Shown in pieces: positions 41,082-52,166 of a stretch of DNA of 64,000 nt. Numbering within the stretch: position 1 is the first letter of the stretch; the number at the start of each line of letters is the position of its first letter. A program made the translations under genes and the position numbers. The notes under the pieces are model-generated. The model saw only the letters and a program-made list of their open reading frames with translations. It did not search any database and had not been told where the DNA came from. This stretch comes from Aradus depressus (lineage: Eukaryota > Arthropoda > Insecta > Hemiptera > Aradidae): NCBI GenBank assembly GCA_963662175.1, contig OY759217.1, positions 6,264,562 to 6,328,561 of the forward strand, read 5' to 3'.

Positions 41082-41880
41082 ACTCTGATTATAAAGGTCT
41101 ACACTGCTGATGTTCCTACCAGTCCTAGCAACCTTGGCCGGCGACACTGCAATCCTTTCCTTCAACTAAGATTCTATCACAGTTTCCCACAACCTCCTAG
41201 CAACCTTGGCCGGCGACACTGCAATCCTTTCCTTCAACTAAGATTCTATCACAGTTTCCCACAACCTCCTAGCAACCTTGGCCGGCGACACTGCAATCCT
41301 TTCCTTCAACTAAGATTCTATCACAGTTTCCCACAACCTCCATCTACACCTTGTTCACATCAAGAAATGGTATCAACAATGGCGAGTAAAGGTTATTCTA
41401 CATTATTCTCACATTCATTCTTTCTTCAACAATTTTTCCATTCCCATCTCCAACCGAGTCCGCTATCTTGGGGTCTACCTCCACCATAGATTGACCTGGA
41501 ACTCCCGTACAAGACTCAAACGACAAGAACTTCAAAACAAAGATTTGGATTACTTTACCACATGTTAAAGGGGCAATCCAAACTAGAGAATAAACTATCC
41601 ACAAGACTATCTTGAAACCTATTTGTTCATATGGACTAGAATTATGGAGATGCGCTGAACCATTCAACATGAAGCGCATCCAGTTCTTTCAATCTAAAGT
41701 TTTAAGAACCATCCTTGATGCTCCCTACTATGTTTCCAACCTTACCCTCCACAATGATCTCAAAGTTCCTATTGTCGTCGACCATATTAAGTCCCGCTTC
41801 TCAAAGTATCACTCCAATCTTTCCTTCCAATACAATCGCGTCGCTCGATCCTCGTCGTCATGTTCCCACCCAGACAATCC
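41082..41880 (+). pseudogene. Jockey-type LINE RT fragment (plus strand)
   Basis: Decayed 3' part of a jockey-like ORF2. YTADVPTSP precedes the catalytic region. After a triplicated block come VRYLGVYLHHRLTWNSRTRLKR, then MKRIQFFQSKVLRTILDAPYYV and VSNLTLHNDLKVPIVVDHIKSRF, the usual jockey C-terminal order. It is broken by several frameshifts and stops. It ends near 41880 in 'SHPDNPP', the family's typical C-terminus. Confidence 0.8.
41124..41339. repeat. 72-bp tandem triplication spanning the RT catalytic motif
   Basis: Units start at 41124, 41196 and 41268 (cctagcaaccttggccggcg ...) and are identical by eye. In one frame each reads LATLAGDTAILS, the position of the RT (Y/F)ADD box with Ala-Asp changed to Ala-Gly. 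The fragment therefore holds the mutated catalytic box three times. Confidence 0.85.
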
Positions 41881-42104
41881 TCCCTGAAGACTGAGGCGAT
41901 GGTGCCCAAGAAGCTTGCTATGAGAGGATATCGTCCTGGAAGTGCTGGTAGTAACCAGCCTCTTCCCTCAAAGACGCCTGTCTTCAGGTCTCCTGTCCCT
42001 CTCGAGACTTTTCTCCAAATTTTCAAATTTACAAGTCTTAGCTCTTGTTTTCAACATTCAAATAGTATCTTTCATAATTTACATTAATTTTAGGCAGGAA
42101 ATAT

Positions 42105-42317
42105 TCATGATTCATATACAACATTTTCAAAAGTAGATTTATTGTCTACTGTCTTAAACGAATCTAATATATCTACTGCATTTGGACCCATCCCTGTTAA
42201 CAGAAATGCCACTTTTCGTTTTTCAGAAATAATTCTACCTATAGCTACCAAATGAATTTCAGAATGCCTTTTGAACACCTTCCAAATACCCTCACTATTA
42301 ATTCTTGGGATCTCCAT
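42105..42317 (-). pseudogene. Gypsy-type Gag N-terminal fragment
   Basis: A 70-codon minus-strand frame reading MEIPRINSEGIWKVFKRHSE, then FLLTGMGPNAVDILDSF and DNKSTFENVV. This order resembles the N-terminus of Gag proteins of Ty3/gypsy elements of the K02A2.6-like kind. Nothing further of the element is visible on either side. Assignment is by resemblance only. Confidence 0.45.
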
Positions 42318-42565
42318 AAATTTAGCAATGTTTTCAAAATTCAGGTTCGATCCAAAGTTTTATAATAATGATTATAAAATTCTAACTCACCAAATTTCCC
42401 ACTGCGCCATGCTGACTTATTAATAATAAAAATACGTAAATTAGAATAGCGGGTTCGAATCCCGTCGGGGAGTGAGTTTTATTTTGTTGATAGAACTCCC
42501 TCCCGGGGATGTCGTAAATAACTAGATAACACAGTGACATGGCTAATATGCATCGTACGTAAGGC

Positions 42566-42633
42566 CAAAAAAAGAAAAAAAAAAAAAAAATGAGAACATG
42601 ACATATTCTCATTTTTTTTTTTTTTTTTTTTTT
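42566..42633. repeat. Poly(A)/poly(T) hairpin
   Basis: A-rich run (42566-42590), tgagaa (42591-42596), 9-base spacer, ttctca (42606-42611), T run (42612-42633). The whole forms one ~30-bp stem. It could be two retroelement tails joined tail to tail, or an assembly-sensitive homopolymer. Confidence 0.7.
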
Positions 42634-42675
42634 AGTAGACATTGTCTACTCAACCACCATATTTGCAATACTTTT

Positions 42676-42940
42676 GTGAGCATCAGTAGCTCAGTGGTAT
42701 GCGTGCTTTCTTACTGAGCTAAAGATAGCAGGTTTGTAACCCGGTCGAGGCCGGTGGTCCCGAGCCTGTATCATGTCAGGTATTCATTAAAGACCCCCTA
42801 CCCTAGGTTGATAAAAATTTAGGGTTGGCAAAATTTAGGACTCCCGTAGTATTGTCGGACTCATGTCCACCAAAGTGATGATAGAGCGCTCTGGTAGTAG
42901 GCGATAGTTAAAGCCTGAAAGTGAGTTATAATAACTGAAC
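42676..42940 (+). mobile_element. tRNA-derived SINE
   Basis: Starts with a tRNA-like head: A-box-like tagctcagtggta (42687-42699) and B-box-like ggtttgtaacccggtcgagg (42730-42749). It is followed by a non-tRNA body with tatcatgtcaggtattcat and a 'gagcgctctggtagtaggcg' motif, and ends in AT-rich DNA. No perfect target duplication was found. Confidence 0.5.
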
Positions 42941-43538
42941 ATATTATGTTCTTTTCTATCATATGACAGTCGTGTTCTGTCTGTTGAAAACCCAAACAAT
43001 TATAAAAAAAATTCAGTACAACTGAAAAGCATAGCCAAGTATGAGCAATATTCGCTCAGAAATTTGCGCTTCATATATGTATATGATATAATAATATTTA
43101 TTAAACAATTAATTAGCAGTTAGTAAACTGGAATTGGTTAGAAAACTGGGACAGGTTTGAACACGTAATAACAAACACACAATTTTTTCTTATTTTTATC
43201 AATTTCCTGAATATATTTTATCGTTGCTGTCTTTTTTTTCGTTATCGTTATAATATTGGGTTATTTTTTATTATATATATATATATTTTTTTATCTTTAT
43301 CTTTGCATAATATTCATATCATCAATAAATATTCATGTATAGAATAATAAAGTTTACAATAATCAAAAAAAAAAAAAAAAAATCTTTGCATTTTTTTTAT
43401 TTTTTTTAAAATTTTATTCTATTTGCAATCTATATACAATATATACATAATAAGCAAATATGTGGTAAAAGAAAAATATAACGTCACTTGATGGGAGAAG
43501 CCAGCCAGCGCTGACACTCCCTCGAAAGTTAATTGTCA
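42941..43538. other. AT-rich DNA and 3' end of the jockey element
   Basis: Low-complexity AT sequence with A and T runs (43363-43420). The T-rich block at ~43390-43420 is where the minus-strand jockey element's poly(A) would lie. No gene. Confidence 0.4.
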
Positions 43539-46224
43539 TTATTCACTATCCTCCGAGAGAAGATCGCGAGGCCACCTCCTGTTCAAGCGGCGGGGAGGAT
43601 TGTCAGGATGGGAATGAGAGGAAAGGTCTTGTGCGAGAGGATTTGAATGGGAAGAAAGGTTTCTGTGGAATGATTGGAATCGGGATTTGATTAATTCATT
43701 TACAGTGGGAATACTGAGATCTCTGTGTAGGACTTTATTGGTGACATAGAAAGGAGCGTTGACAATTCGTCGGAGGAGTTTGGACTGGAATGCTTGGATA
43801 CGATTGATATTGGATTGTTTAGCTGTACTCCAAAGTTCGAGTCCGTAAATCCAAATTGGACGTATAATGGTCTTGTAAATCGTAAGTTTGTTGTTAGTCG
43901 TCAGTTTCGATTTTGGTCCAAGTAGTCGACGTAACAGTCCGTATCTTCGATTCAGTTCTTGTCGTTTAAGTCGTGTATGTGGGTTCCACGTAAGTCTACT
44001 GTCTAGGTAAAACCCGAGATAGCGGACTTGGTTTGAAGAGGGAATCAGGATGTTGTTAATGATGACGGAAGGACAGGATTGACGGCGTAGGGTAAATGTG
44101 ACTTGAACACATTTCTGCTCATTTAATTTAATTCTCCAGAGGTTGCACCACCTCTCTATTTCAGTGAGGTGCTCCTGGAGGATGAGTGAGGCTACAGCAG
44201 GATCAGGATTGGTGGAAAGTCGTCAGTAATGTCTGAGGATGGATAGGAATGTCGGCAGTATATGTATTGTAAAGGATGGGACCTAGGATGCTACCCTGTG
44301 AGACACCGGCCCGAATAGGTATGAGTTCTGAGTACTCAGAGCCTACTCGGACCTTGAAATGGCGATCACTAAGGTAAGATTTCAGGATGAGGTAGTAGGT
44401 ACTGGGAAGGAAGTGTTTCAGTTTGAAGAGCAGCCCCGGGTGCCCGACTCGATCAAAGGCTTGCGCCACGTCGAGAAAGGCGCCCGTGCAATACTCCTTG
44501 CATTCTAATGCATTAGATATGCAATCGACTACCCGAAAACACTGTTGGGTAGTGGAATGTTCAGGACGAAATCCAAACTGGTGTTTAGGTAAAATGGATT
44601 GAGATTCAAGGATTTGGATAAAACGTTTCAATAAGAGTTTTTCAAGGATTTTAGAGAAGATTGGGAGCAAGCTAATAGGACGGTAGGAAGAGACATCAGA
44701 GAGAGGTTTGTTGGGTTTGGGAATAACAGTAAGGATGGAATACTTCCATTGGACAGGAAAGTAGGTAGTTCTGAGGACTGAGTTGTATATAAGGGTGAGG
44801 AATAGGACAGCTTTGCGGGGAAGGTTTCGTAGGATTTTCCCTGTGATCAGGTCAAATCCAAGAGACTTACGGATTGGAATTTTATTTAGAATGTGTTGTA
44901 CATCAGAGGGATGAAAGGCCTTTGGCGGAGGAGAGAGAGGCAGAGGACTGGTTAGGAACTCTTCAACTTCTGAAGTATGAAGGGCGTTATAATCAGGATG
45001 GGGTGTGAACGTATTTTTGAGGTGAGAGGCAAATAGCTGAGCCTTCTCCTCGTCGGATCTGACCCAGGAGCCATTTTGCTTGATGGGATAGGATAAAGGA
45101 CTATATTTTAGAATTTTTCGGGTTGCAGACCACAGGGAATTATCTTTGGTGGAAAGGGAAGCTAGGTATTCATTATAATTTTCGGAGCGGAATTGTGAAA
45201 GTTGGATTTTGAGGTTTCGGGAAAGGTTATTGAAGGCAGTTTTGTCGGAAGGATACCGTGTTCGTTGCCATAGGGCACGAGCGCGGCGTTTTTCTGAAAG
45301 GAGAAGTTGGATGTGGCGAGGAAAAGGAGGGTTCGGGTTTGAAACTGTAGGAGGAGTAGGAGTAGATGAAGCGTTCCAGGCACAGTCCTGTATGGCTTTG
45401 GTGAATTTTTGTACGGCTTCATCTAAGTCCTCAGGAGTTTTAAGGATTACATTTAAGTCAATTTGATTTTCTAAGGAGGTTCTGAAGAGGTCCCAATTCA
45501 CTGGGCCGGGAGTTAAGGAAGGCTTTGATGGGACAGATAACGGGGTTAGACCAACGGTGAGAAGAACAGGACTATGGTCTGAGGATAAGTCGGGGAAGGA
45601 ATAGGTAGAGGAGAATAAGGATCCTGTGCCAGATCCAACAAAGAAGTCTACGAGGTCTGGGTTGCGGTTAGGATCAGTAGGCCAATAGGTGGGAGAGCCG
45701 GGGGAGTAGATGTCATAGTGTTGGGTGTTAATAACATCGTTTAGGATTCGTCCTCGGGAATTTGGAACTCTGCTTCCCCATTGGTGGTGCTTCGCATTGA
45801 AGTCACCGCCAACGATGAAGCGAGGCCCCAGGGATCGGAAAAGGGTGAGGAACTCGTGATGGGGAATGAGTTTACTGGGAGTACAATATACTGCCGAGAT
45901 AGTGACAGGGAAGGGAAAAAGTGACAAGGAGATCGTAGCGATTTGGAATGATTCTGTAGCCTGTGAGGAGAAAAGGTGATGGGATAAGGATTGTTTGATA
46001 AGGATGAGTGCGCCACCTCGGGCCCTATCTCCTGGGTAGTCAGACCTGTAGCTCCGGTATCCTGGGATACTGAAGTACAGGCTGGTTGTCAAGTGGGTTT
46101 CCGTAATGAGAGCGATGTCTACATGTCTGTCAGTTAGTAGTAGTTCTAGTTCTTGTCTATGGGGTAACAGCCCATTCGAATTCCAAAGGAGGATCTGGAG
46201 AGGAAAGGAATTTAAAGGGATCAT
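43539..46224 (-). pseudogene. Jockey-type LINE ORF2 (endonuclease-RT) with the catalytic motif deleted
   Basis: Starts with ATG at 46224, overlapping the ORF1 stop (ATGA). The endonuclease (~residues 1-230) reads QILLWNSNGLL, ITETHL, GGDFNAKHHQWGS and SSDHSPVLL. RT reads FDLITGKILRNLP, YRPISLLPIFSKILEK, FGFRPEHST, GAFLDVAQAFDRV (motif A) and AGVSQGSILGPILYN. At ~44213-44217 the frame breaks: LLTTF is followed directly by the sequence that normally lies after the (Y/F)ADD box, so about 20-23 bases including both catalytic Asp codons are gone. The downstream thumb and C-terminus (VRYLGFYLDSRLTW, HPDNPPRRLNRRW) continue in the other frame to a stop at 43539-43541. The copy cannot reverse-transcribe. 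Confidence 0.88.
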
Positions 46225-47501
46225 CGGGAGGATTCGGGTAGGAGTTTAGAGACGAGGAGGCTTAACATTGATATGAGAGGGGTGATTAATGACTTAAAGT
46301 CATTGAGAAAGGAGGTGAGGTGACTGATAACATCAGGGGTTGAGGATGTAGGGAGCTGGCTGGATGGGAGAGGATGAGGAAGGTTTTTTGGCTGTTGGGG
46401 GTAGTGAGAGGTAGGAGGTGGGTAGTGAGAGGTAGGAGGTGGCTGTGTTCGTGGTGGGCTGGCCACTTGGGCGTAGGACCGGGCAAGTGAGGAGGTGGCT
46501 CTGGGCTGACGGGCTGCAGCTGGCTGGAACCTGAGCTGGGGCACTGGTCTCAATGGTGGCGGTGGGACTGGTAAAGGAGCCGTCGGTGTCTTCATGGGGG
46601 GTTTGGCTGCCGCTTGCCTCTTCTTCATACGATCTTGTATTTCTTTGTGGACCTGGCAACCCCTGTAGTTGGCTGGGTGGTTATCCCCGCAAAGGACGCA
46701 GATCGCGGGTTCAATACGGTCCTTCTTAGAACAGTCCGCCGAAAGATGGTTGCCCGGACACTTCACACACCTGGGGGGATGGTGGCAGTAAGAGTGTGTG
46801 TGGCCATACTCCTGGCATTTTGTGCATTGAGGAATATCTTTTCTGCGTCGCGGTTCCTCGACCTGTATTCTTGTGTACAGTAAATACTGTAACTTAAATA
46901 TTTCTTTGCTCTTTTCACTTATAACCAGGTCCACGAAGAAGAGGGGAAGAGGTGTCTTATAGATAGGATGACGCACATTATTAACGTTTTTCACGCTGAA
47001 CCCGTGCTTTTGAAAAAGCGCCGATTTAATCTCATCGGGTTGCGTTGAATGGTGCAGTCCTCTTATTACTACCCGGTAAGACCTGTCTTCCCGAAGCTGA
47101 TAGCAATGAAAGTCAGCCTCGGTGTCTTCAAGATGCTTCACAGTCTTTCTGAAGGTGTCGCTGTCTTGGGGGTAAACGACTAGGTCGTAGAGACGGGAGC
47201 GGCACGTGAAAGTCCCCTCTCCAACAGTCCTAATTAGCTGGGAGCAGAACTTTTTGAAGTCTGAGATGTTCTTCACAACGATAGGAGGTGGCTTGGGGAC
47301 TTGGGTGTTGGCGGGTTGCTGGGATGTGGAGGGAGGGGGAAGGCTGGCTTCATCCTCTGAAGTTTCTCCTTCCGTGTTTTTGGCTTGTTTAGTTTGGGGT
47401 GAACCTGTTTTATTTGCATCTGGAACTTTCTTGTAGGTTCGCTTCCGTGCTTTACTACTCACGACATTGAATCCTGAATTGTCGTCTTGAACAACATCCA
47501 T
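46221..47501 (-). CDS. Jockey-type LINE ORF1 (Gag-like, CCHC knuckles)
   Basis: Intact 426-codon ORF. It opens with an acidic/Lys-rich region (residues 1-75), then a PRE/Gag core (~75-215: VVKNISDFKKFC, YQLREDRSYRVVIRGLHH, HPIYKTPLPLFFVDLV), then three CCHC-type knuckles (~215-285: CTKCQEYGHTHSYCH, CVKCPGNHLSADC, CVLCGDNHPANYRGC), and a Pro/Gln-rich C-terminus. These features are standard for jockey-clade ORF1 nucleic-acid-binding proteins. Its stop overlaps the ORF2 start in ATGA, suggesting coupled termination-reinitiation. It could in principle still be translated although ORF2 is dead. Confidence 0.9.
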   Translation of the reverse strand: MDVVQDDNSGFNVVSSKARKRTYKKVPDANKTGSPQTKQAKNTEGETSEDEASLPPPSTSQQPANTQVPKPPPIVVKNISDFKKFCSQLIRTVGEGTFTCRSRLYDLVVYPQDSDTFRKTVKHLEDTEADFHCYQLREDRSYRVVIRGLHHSTQPDEIKSALFQKHGFSVKNVNNVRHPIYKTPLPLFFVDLVISEKSKEIFKLQYLLYTRIQVEEPRRRKDIPQCTKCQEYGHTHSYCHHPPRCVKCPGNHLSADCSKKDRIEPAICVLCGDNHPANYRGCQVHKEIQDRMKKRQAAAKPPMKTPTAPLPVPPPPLRPVPQLRFQPAAARQPRATSSLARSYAQVASPPRTQPPPTSHYPPPTSHYPQQPKNLPHPLPSSQLPTSSTPDVISHLTSFLNDFKSLITPLISMLSLLVSKLLPESSR

Positions 47502-48327
47502 TTTTAGAAATAAATAAAGTAATGATAATTAATAATAATAAAATGATAAAAAAAAAATAAACAAAAAAAAAAAAAGTGCGAGAGGCAGCCTTGAACTCGG
47601 TACCTTCCAGTTAGAAGGGACTCCGTCTAGCTCCTACTCCACTGTGACAGTGATAGGAATGGAGCCAGAACCATATATAGTGTACCACTTGAGTGCCCGG
47701 CAGACAGGACTTGACAGGATCGGCGTCACTCACTACACATTTCGAAATTTAAAAAATAGAAAAAACAAAAAGAAACTGTTAGTTACTCACTATTCATCCC
47801 AAAAGTCTAGATAGTGATGCACAAAACAAAACAATAATTCACAAAATCATAGACAATTTGAAGTCGAGACAGCACGAAAATAAGTACGTGTTTCCACCTC
47901 GGGAACTGGTGGGGCACTATCTTTGCATATATAGATCACATGATATTTATTATACATTTAAAAAAATTCATATATTAACACTGATGACGTCATCAGGACG
48001 CCCGGACACTGAAAAAGGAAAAAGACAAAAAGTTATTTTTGCCAATTGTGACCCTTCGAAACTTGGTCAAAAATGATTCTTTTTGGCTACTTTTTTTTTT
48101 ATTTTGTTCAGATCGGAGTTCTCCAGACGACTATGTCGGATAAAACATCATTTTATTATTGAATAGTATACTTTTTTCTATGCAAAAAGTGGCATTTGGT
48201 GTCACGAGAAAAGTAACACAGCAGTGTCTTTCGACATTTTTTTCGAACTTGGCCAGAGACACTGCCGTGTCTCCTGAAATGCAACCTTTTGGTGGGATTT
48301 TGTTGTTTTAATTTATTTATATACTAG
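47502..48327. other. Upstream of the jockey element: A-rich runs, a tRNA-like block, no gene
   Basis: Includes A runs (47548-47574) followed by a minus-strand block with gagttcaaggctgcctctcg and a T-rich tail, loosely similar to the tRNA-like blocks in the palindromic element arms (47575-47665). The rest (47700-48327) is unassigned; gtagtatact... and 'gacactgc(c)gtgtct' motifs are present but no reading frame is convincing. Confidence 0.35.
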
Positions 48328-50943
48328 CAGTAATACCCGGCGTTGCCCGGGGAACTTTGACTTTTCTACTAATATCTCCTATAAGTCTTTTAAATTCTTC
48401 AACAGTACATTCATGATGTTACAATTTTCAATTATTCATACGGAATAAGGCTTATAGTCCTTCAACGTCAAACACCCCAGCTAGTATTTTTTTAGGACCC
48501 CTGGGCATCACAGCTAGTATGCGTCTTTCAACGGCGGAAACCACAGCTAGTGAATACTTAGCATCGCTGGACATCCTAGCCAGTGCGTACTTAAGAACGC
48601 TTGTGACCACACCTAGTATGTGCCTTGCAACAGCGAACCCACAGCTAGTACATAGTTAGTAACGCTGGGCACTACAGCTAGTAAGTGCCTTGCAACTGCG
48701 GACCCCACAGCTAGTACGATATTAGGAACGCTGGGCATCTCAGTTAGTATGTGCCTTGCGACGGCGGACCCCACAGCTAGTACGATATTAGGAACGCTGG
48801 GCATCACATATAGTAAATGCCTTGCAACAGCGGACCCCACAGCGAATACATAGTTACTACTACTACATGTGAAATTCATGCCAATCCGCTTACCCTTTAA
48901 CAGTACATTCATGATGTTATAATTTTCAATTATTCATACGGAATAAGGCTTATAGTCCTTCAACTATAGTAACGCTAGTAAGTTTTTAGGACCCCCGGGC
49001 ACCACAGCTAGTATGCGTCTTTCAACGGCGGTAACCACAGCTAGTGAATACTTAGCTTCGCTGGACGTCCTAGCCAGTGCGTACTTAGCTTCGCTGGACG
49101 TCCTAGCCAGTGCGTACTTAAGAACGTTTGTGACCACAGCTAGTATATGCCTTGCAACGCTAGGCACCACAGGTAGTACGTAGTTAGAAACGCTGGGCAC
49201 CAGATGTAGTATATGCCTTGCAACGGCGGACCCCACAGCTAGTGAATACTTAGCTTCGCTGGACGTCCTAGCCAGTGCGTACTTAAGAACGTTTGTGACC
49301 ACAGCTAGTATATGCCTTGCAACGCTAGGCACCACAGGTAGTACGTAGTTAGAAACGCTGGGCACCAGATGTAGTATATGCCTTGCAACGGCGGACCCCA
49401 CAGCTAGTACGTAGTTGGAAATGCTGGGCATCACAGCTAGTATGTGCCTTGCGACGGCGGACCCCACAGCTAGTACGTAGTTAGAACGCTGGTCACCACA
49501 GCTGGTATGTGCCTCGCAAGAGCGGACCCCACAGCTAGTACGAAGTTAGGAACGCTGGTCACCACAGCTAGTATGCGCCTTTCAACTGCGGTAACCACAG
49601 CTAGTGAATACTTAGCTTCGCTGGACGTCCTAGCCAGTGCGTACTTAGCTTCGCTGGACGTCCTAGCCAGTGCGTACTTAAGAACGTTTGTGACCACAGC
49701 TAGTATATGCCTTGCAACGCTAGGCACCACAGGTAGTACGTAGTTAGAAACGCTGGGCACCAGATGTAGTATATGCCTTGCAACGGCGGACCCCACAGCT
49801 AGTGAATACTTAGCTTCGCTGGACGTCCTAGCCAGTGCGTACTTAAGAACGTTTGTGACCACAGCTAGTATATGCCTTGCAACGCTAGGCACCACAGGTA
49901 GTACGTAGTTAGAAACGCTGGGCACCAGATGTAGTATATGCCTTGCAACGGCGGACCCCACAGCTAGTACGTAGTTGGAAATGCTGGGCATCACAGCTAG
50001 TATGTGCCTTGCGACGGCGGACCCCACAGATAGTACGTTTTTAGGAACGCTGGGCCCTACAGCTATTAAGTGCCTTGCAACAGCGGACCCCCCAGCTAGT
50101 ACGATATTAGGAACGCTGGGCATCACAGCTAGTAAATGTCTTGCAACAGTGAACCCCACAGCGAATACATAGTTACTACTACTACATGTGAAATTCATGA
50201 CAATCCGATTACCCTTTAATGATTCAGCATTATTTTTATGCTTTATTTGGTCTTCAGGAATACTACATGTGAAACTTCGTGACAATGCGACCAACCGTTA
50301 ATGAGCTAGCTCTATATTTATACTTAGGCCCCCCCACAACCCCCCCTCCCTTACAAAATTTTGAGCCGTCACACCGCCTATTTTTCTATTTGACTTTCAG
50401 GAATACTACATGTGAAATTTCGTGACAATCTGACCAACCGTTAATGAGCCAGCACTATATTTATACTTAGGCCTATCCCCACAACCACCCCTCCCGTTCA
50501 AAACTTTGGGTCGCCACACATCTTATATTTCTATTTGGCTTTTAAAAATACTACATGTGAAATTTCGTGACAATCCGACCAATCGTTGAAGAGTTAGCAC
50601 TATATTTATACTTAGGCCTACCCCCACTACCCCCCCCTCCCCCCGTTCAAATTTTTGGGACGCCACACACCTTTTTTTTCTATTTGGGTTTTAAAAATTC
50701 TACATGTGAAATTTCATGACAATTCGACCATTAGTTAATGAGTTAGCACTATTTATATACTTAGGCCCCCCCTACAACCCCCCCTCCCGTTCAACATTTT
50801 GGGACGCGACATAGCCTATTATTCAATCGGGCTCAAAAGAATGCTACATGTAAAGTTTCATAAAAATCGGTCCAGCCGTATGGACGTGATGCTGGAACAA
50901 ATATACAAACAAACAAACCCCGTTTCAGCTTTATTAATATAGA
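48328..50943 (+). mobile_element. Dispersed CCCGG repeat, uninterrupted copy (~2.6 kb), class unknown
   Basis: Starts gcagtaatacccggcgttgc and ends gctttattaatatag. Sections: a ~145-bp head; 33-bp minisatellite (48475-48857); a second partial head (48898-48963, cagtacattcatgatgtta...); a longer 33-bp array (48964-50180); four to five ~125-bp units (50181-50870); and a tail with aatcggtccagccgtatgga and acaaacaaac. No protein gene is convincing. The long minus-strand frames (e.g. 49470-50294) exist because the repeat unit is 11 codons. The tail style is common to non-autonomous insect repeats, but I cannot assign a superfamily. Confidence 0.7.
48964..50180. repeat. 33-bp minisatellite with higher-order repeats
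   Basis: Unit example cacagctagtatgtgccttg + caacggcggaccc (33 bp). Sub-types alternate (ttgcaacggcggacc, ttag(g)aacgctgggc, cttagcttcgctggacg). A block of about 180 bp, from gtgcgtacttaagaacgttt to ggacgtcctagcca, recurs at about 49098, 49276, 49673 and 49837, so higher-order amplification has occurred. Confidence 0.9.
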
Positions 50944-50947
50944 TTTA

Positions 50948-51330
50948 CAACGGCATAACATTTGCCATTAGCGATTGCGATAAATAGTATAGTGTCAGGC
51001 GTGTGACTTTACTCCTGAGGTACGTGACCGAAGAGGAGTCCACCAGGCTAGTCCTGGAGCAGGTCCCTCTGCCATATCCGCTTGAGGCGTCATGGTGGAT
51101 TTGTGGGGAGGGTGTTTGTAATCTACTTATACAATGCTTGTATAAGTAGATTATACAATTCTTGTATAAGTATATTGGCGTGATGATGGAGTTTGTCGTG
51201 AAAAGTTTGATATCGTGTCCTGATAACAGAAGGTAAAAATGGGATGTTGAGGTCATTATGTAATGTGAGGTTGGAAACGTAAAATGACGCATTGGCAATT
51301 TGGCGTAGTATATTGGATTGTATTGACTGA
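50948..51330 (-). pseudogene. Jockey-type LINE ORF2 C-terminal fragment
   Basis: The minus strand reads a jockey C-terminus (NASFYVSNLTLHNDLNIPF, then a TRYQTFHDKLHHHAN-like stretch) followed by a short internal duplication around 51127-51170 (ttgtataagtagatta) that introduces stops. It ends beside the CCCGG repeat. No RT core is present. Confidence 0.65.
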
Positions 51331-51339
51331 AGAATTTGT

Positions 51340-51916
51340 ATTATCTAGTATATATGGTTATTTTCTTTCGGACGCCATATCCTTTTTATAGTCAAGATAC
51401 AAACGAACATTCTTCAAGTACAAACTATAAAAACAAAGTTTTATAAAATTTAAAAAATTGCTATATATATTTTCGAATGATGGGTGCTAACTGCTTTGTC
51501 TTTCCATATTTGATAATTAAAAAAATTAGACTAGTCCGTATACTGAGACAGTTAAGATCGTGTCTGATTCTGATTTGCTAAAAGTAGTGTCTAACAGTGA
51601 ATTGTGAATTGAAAATTTGCAGATAGATTTTGTTAATTATACTCTGACTGTGTATGAAATTGTGTCAAAATTGAACGATCCGTTCTTTCATTATAAACAA
51701 ATATTTGATTGTTAACTTAAAAGCATACAGTGATTCAGTGCTACAGCCCAAGGTCCCGGTTGAGAGGGGGGGGCTGTTTACTATTGTTGAAAGGAATACA
51801 AACTACTGCTAATAAACTCTCATTTCCTATTTTTATTATTATCTTATTTACTTTTTGCAAGATAAAATTAAATTTTTTTGTAAACAATTTTTAATCACTA
51901 GGGAAAAAAAAAAAAA
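51340..51916. other. AT-rich leader before the interrupted LINE
   Basis: No gene. The part from ~51720 (gtgctacagcccaaggtcccgg... up to the A run at 51903) may be the 5' UTR of the LINE whose ORF1 starts at 51917. Confidence 0.4.
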
Positions 51917-52166
51917 ATGAGTTCTGAATTGATTGATGAATTAAGAAAAATGCGTACGGAACTAAAAAGTGAAATAATTGATAATAGATCAAAAACTGTC
52001 TCTGAAATTAAGGAATTTATTAAAGATATCGATAATAGACTAAAATCAGTAGAAACAAAGGTTACCTACCTGGATCGTGAAGTGAGAAGAAGAAATGTAG
52101 TTATATTCGGAATTGAGGAAGAATTTGAGAACTATTGGGAGTTGGAAAAATTAGCCTTAAGGCTAG

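Noticed and set aside
49470..50294. A 274-codon minus-strand ORF (and 167 codons at 48964-49467)
   Set aside because: It exists because the 33-bp minisatellite unit is a multiple of three and lacks stops; no start context, domain or conservation is visible.
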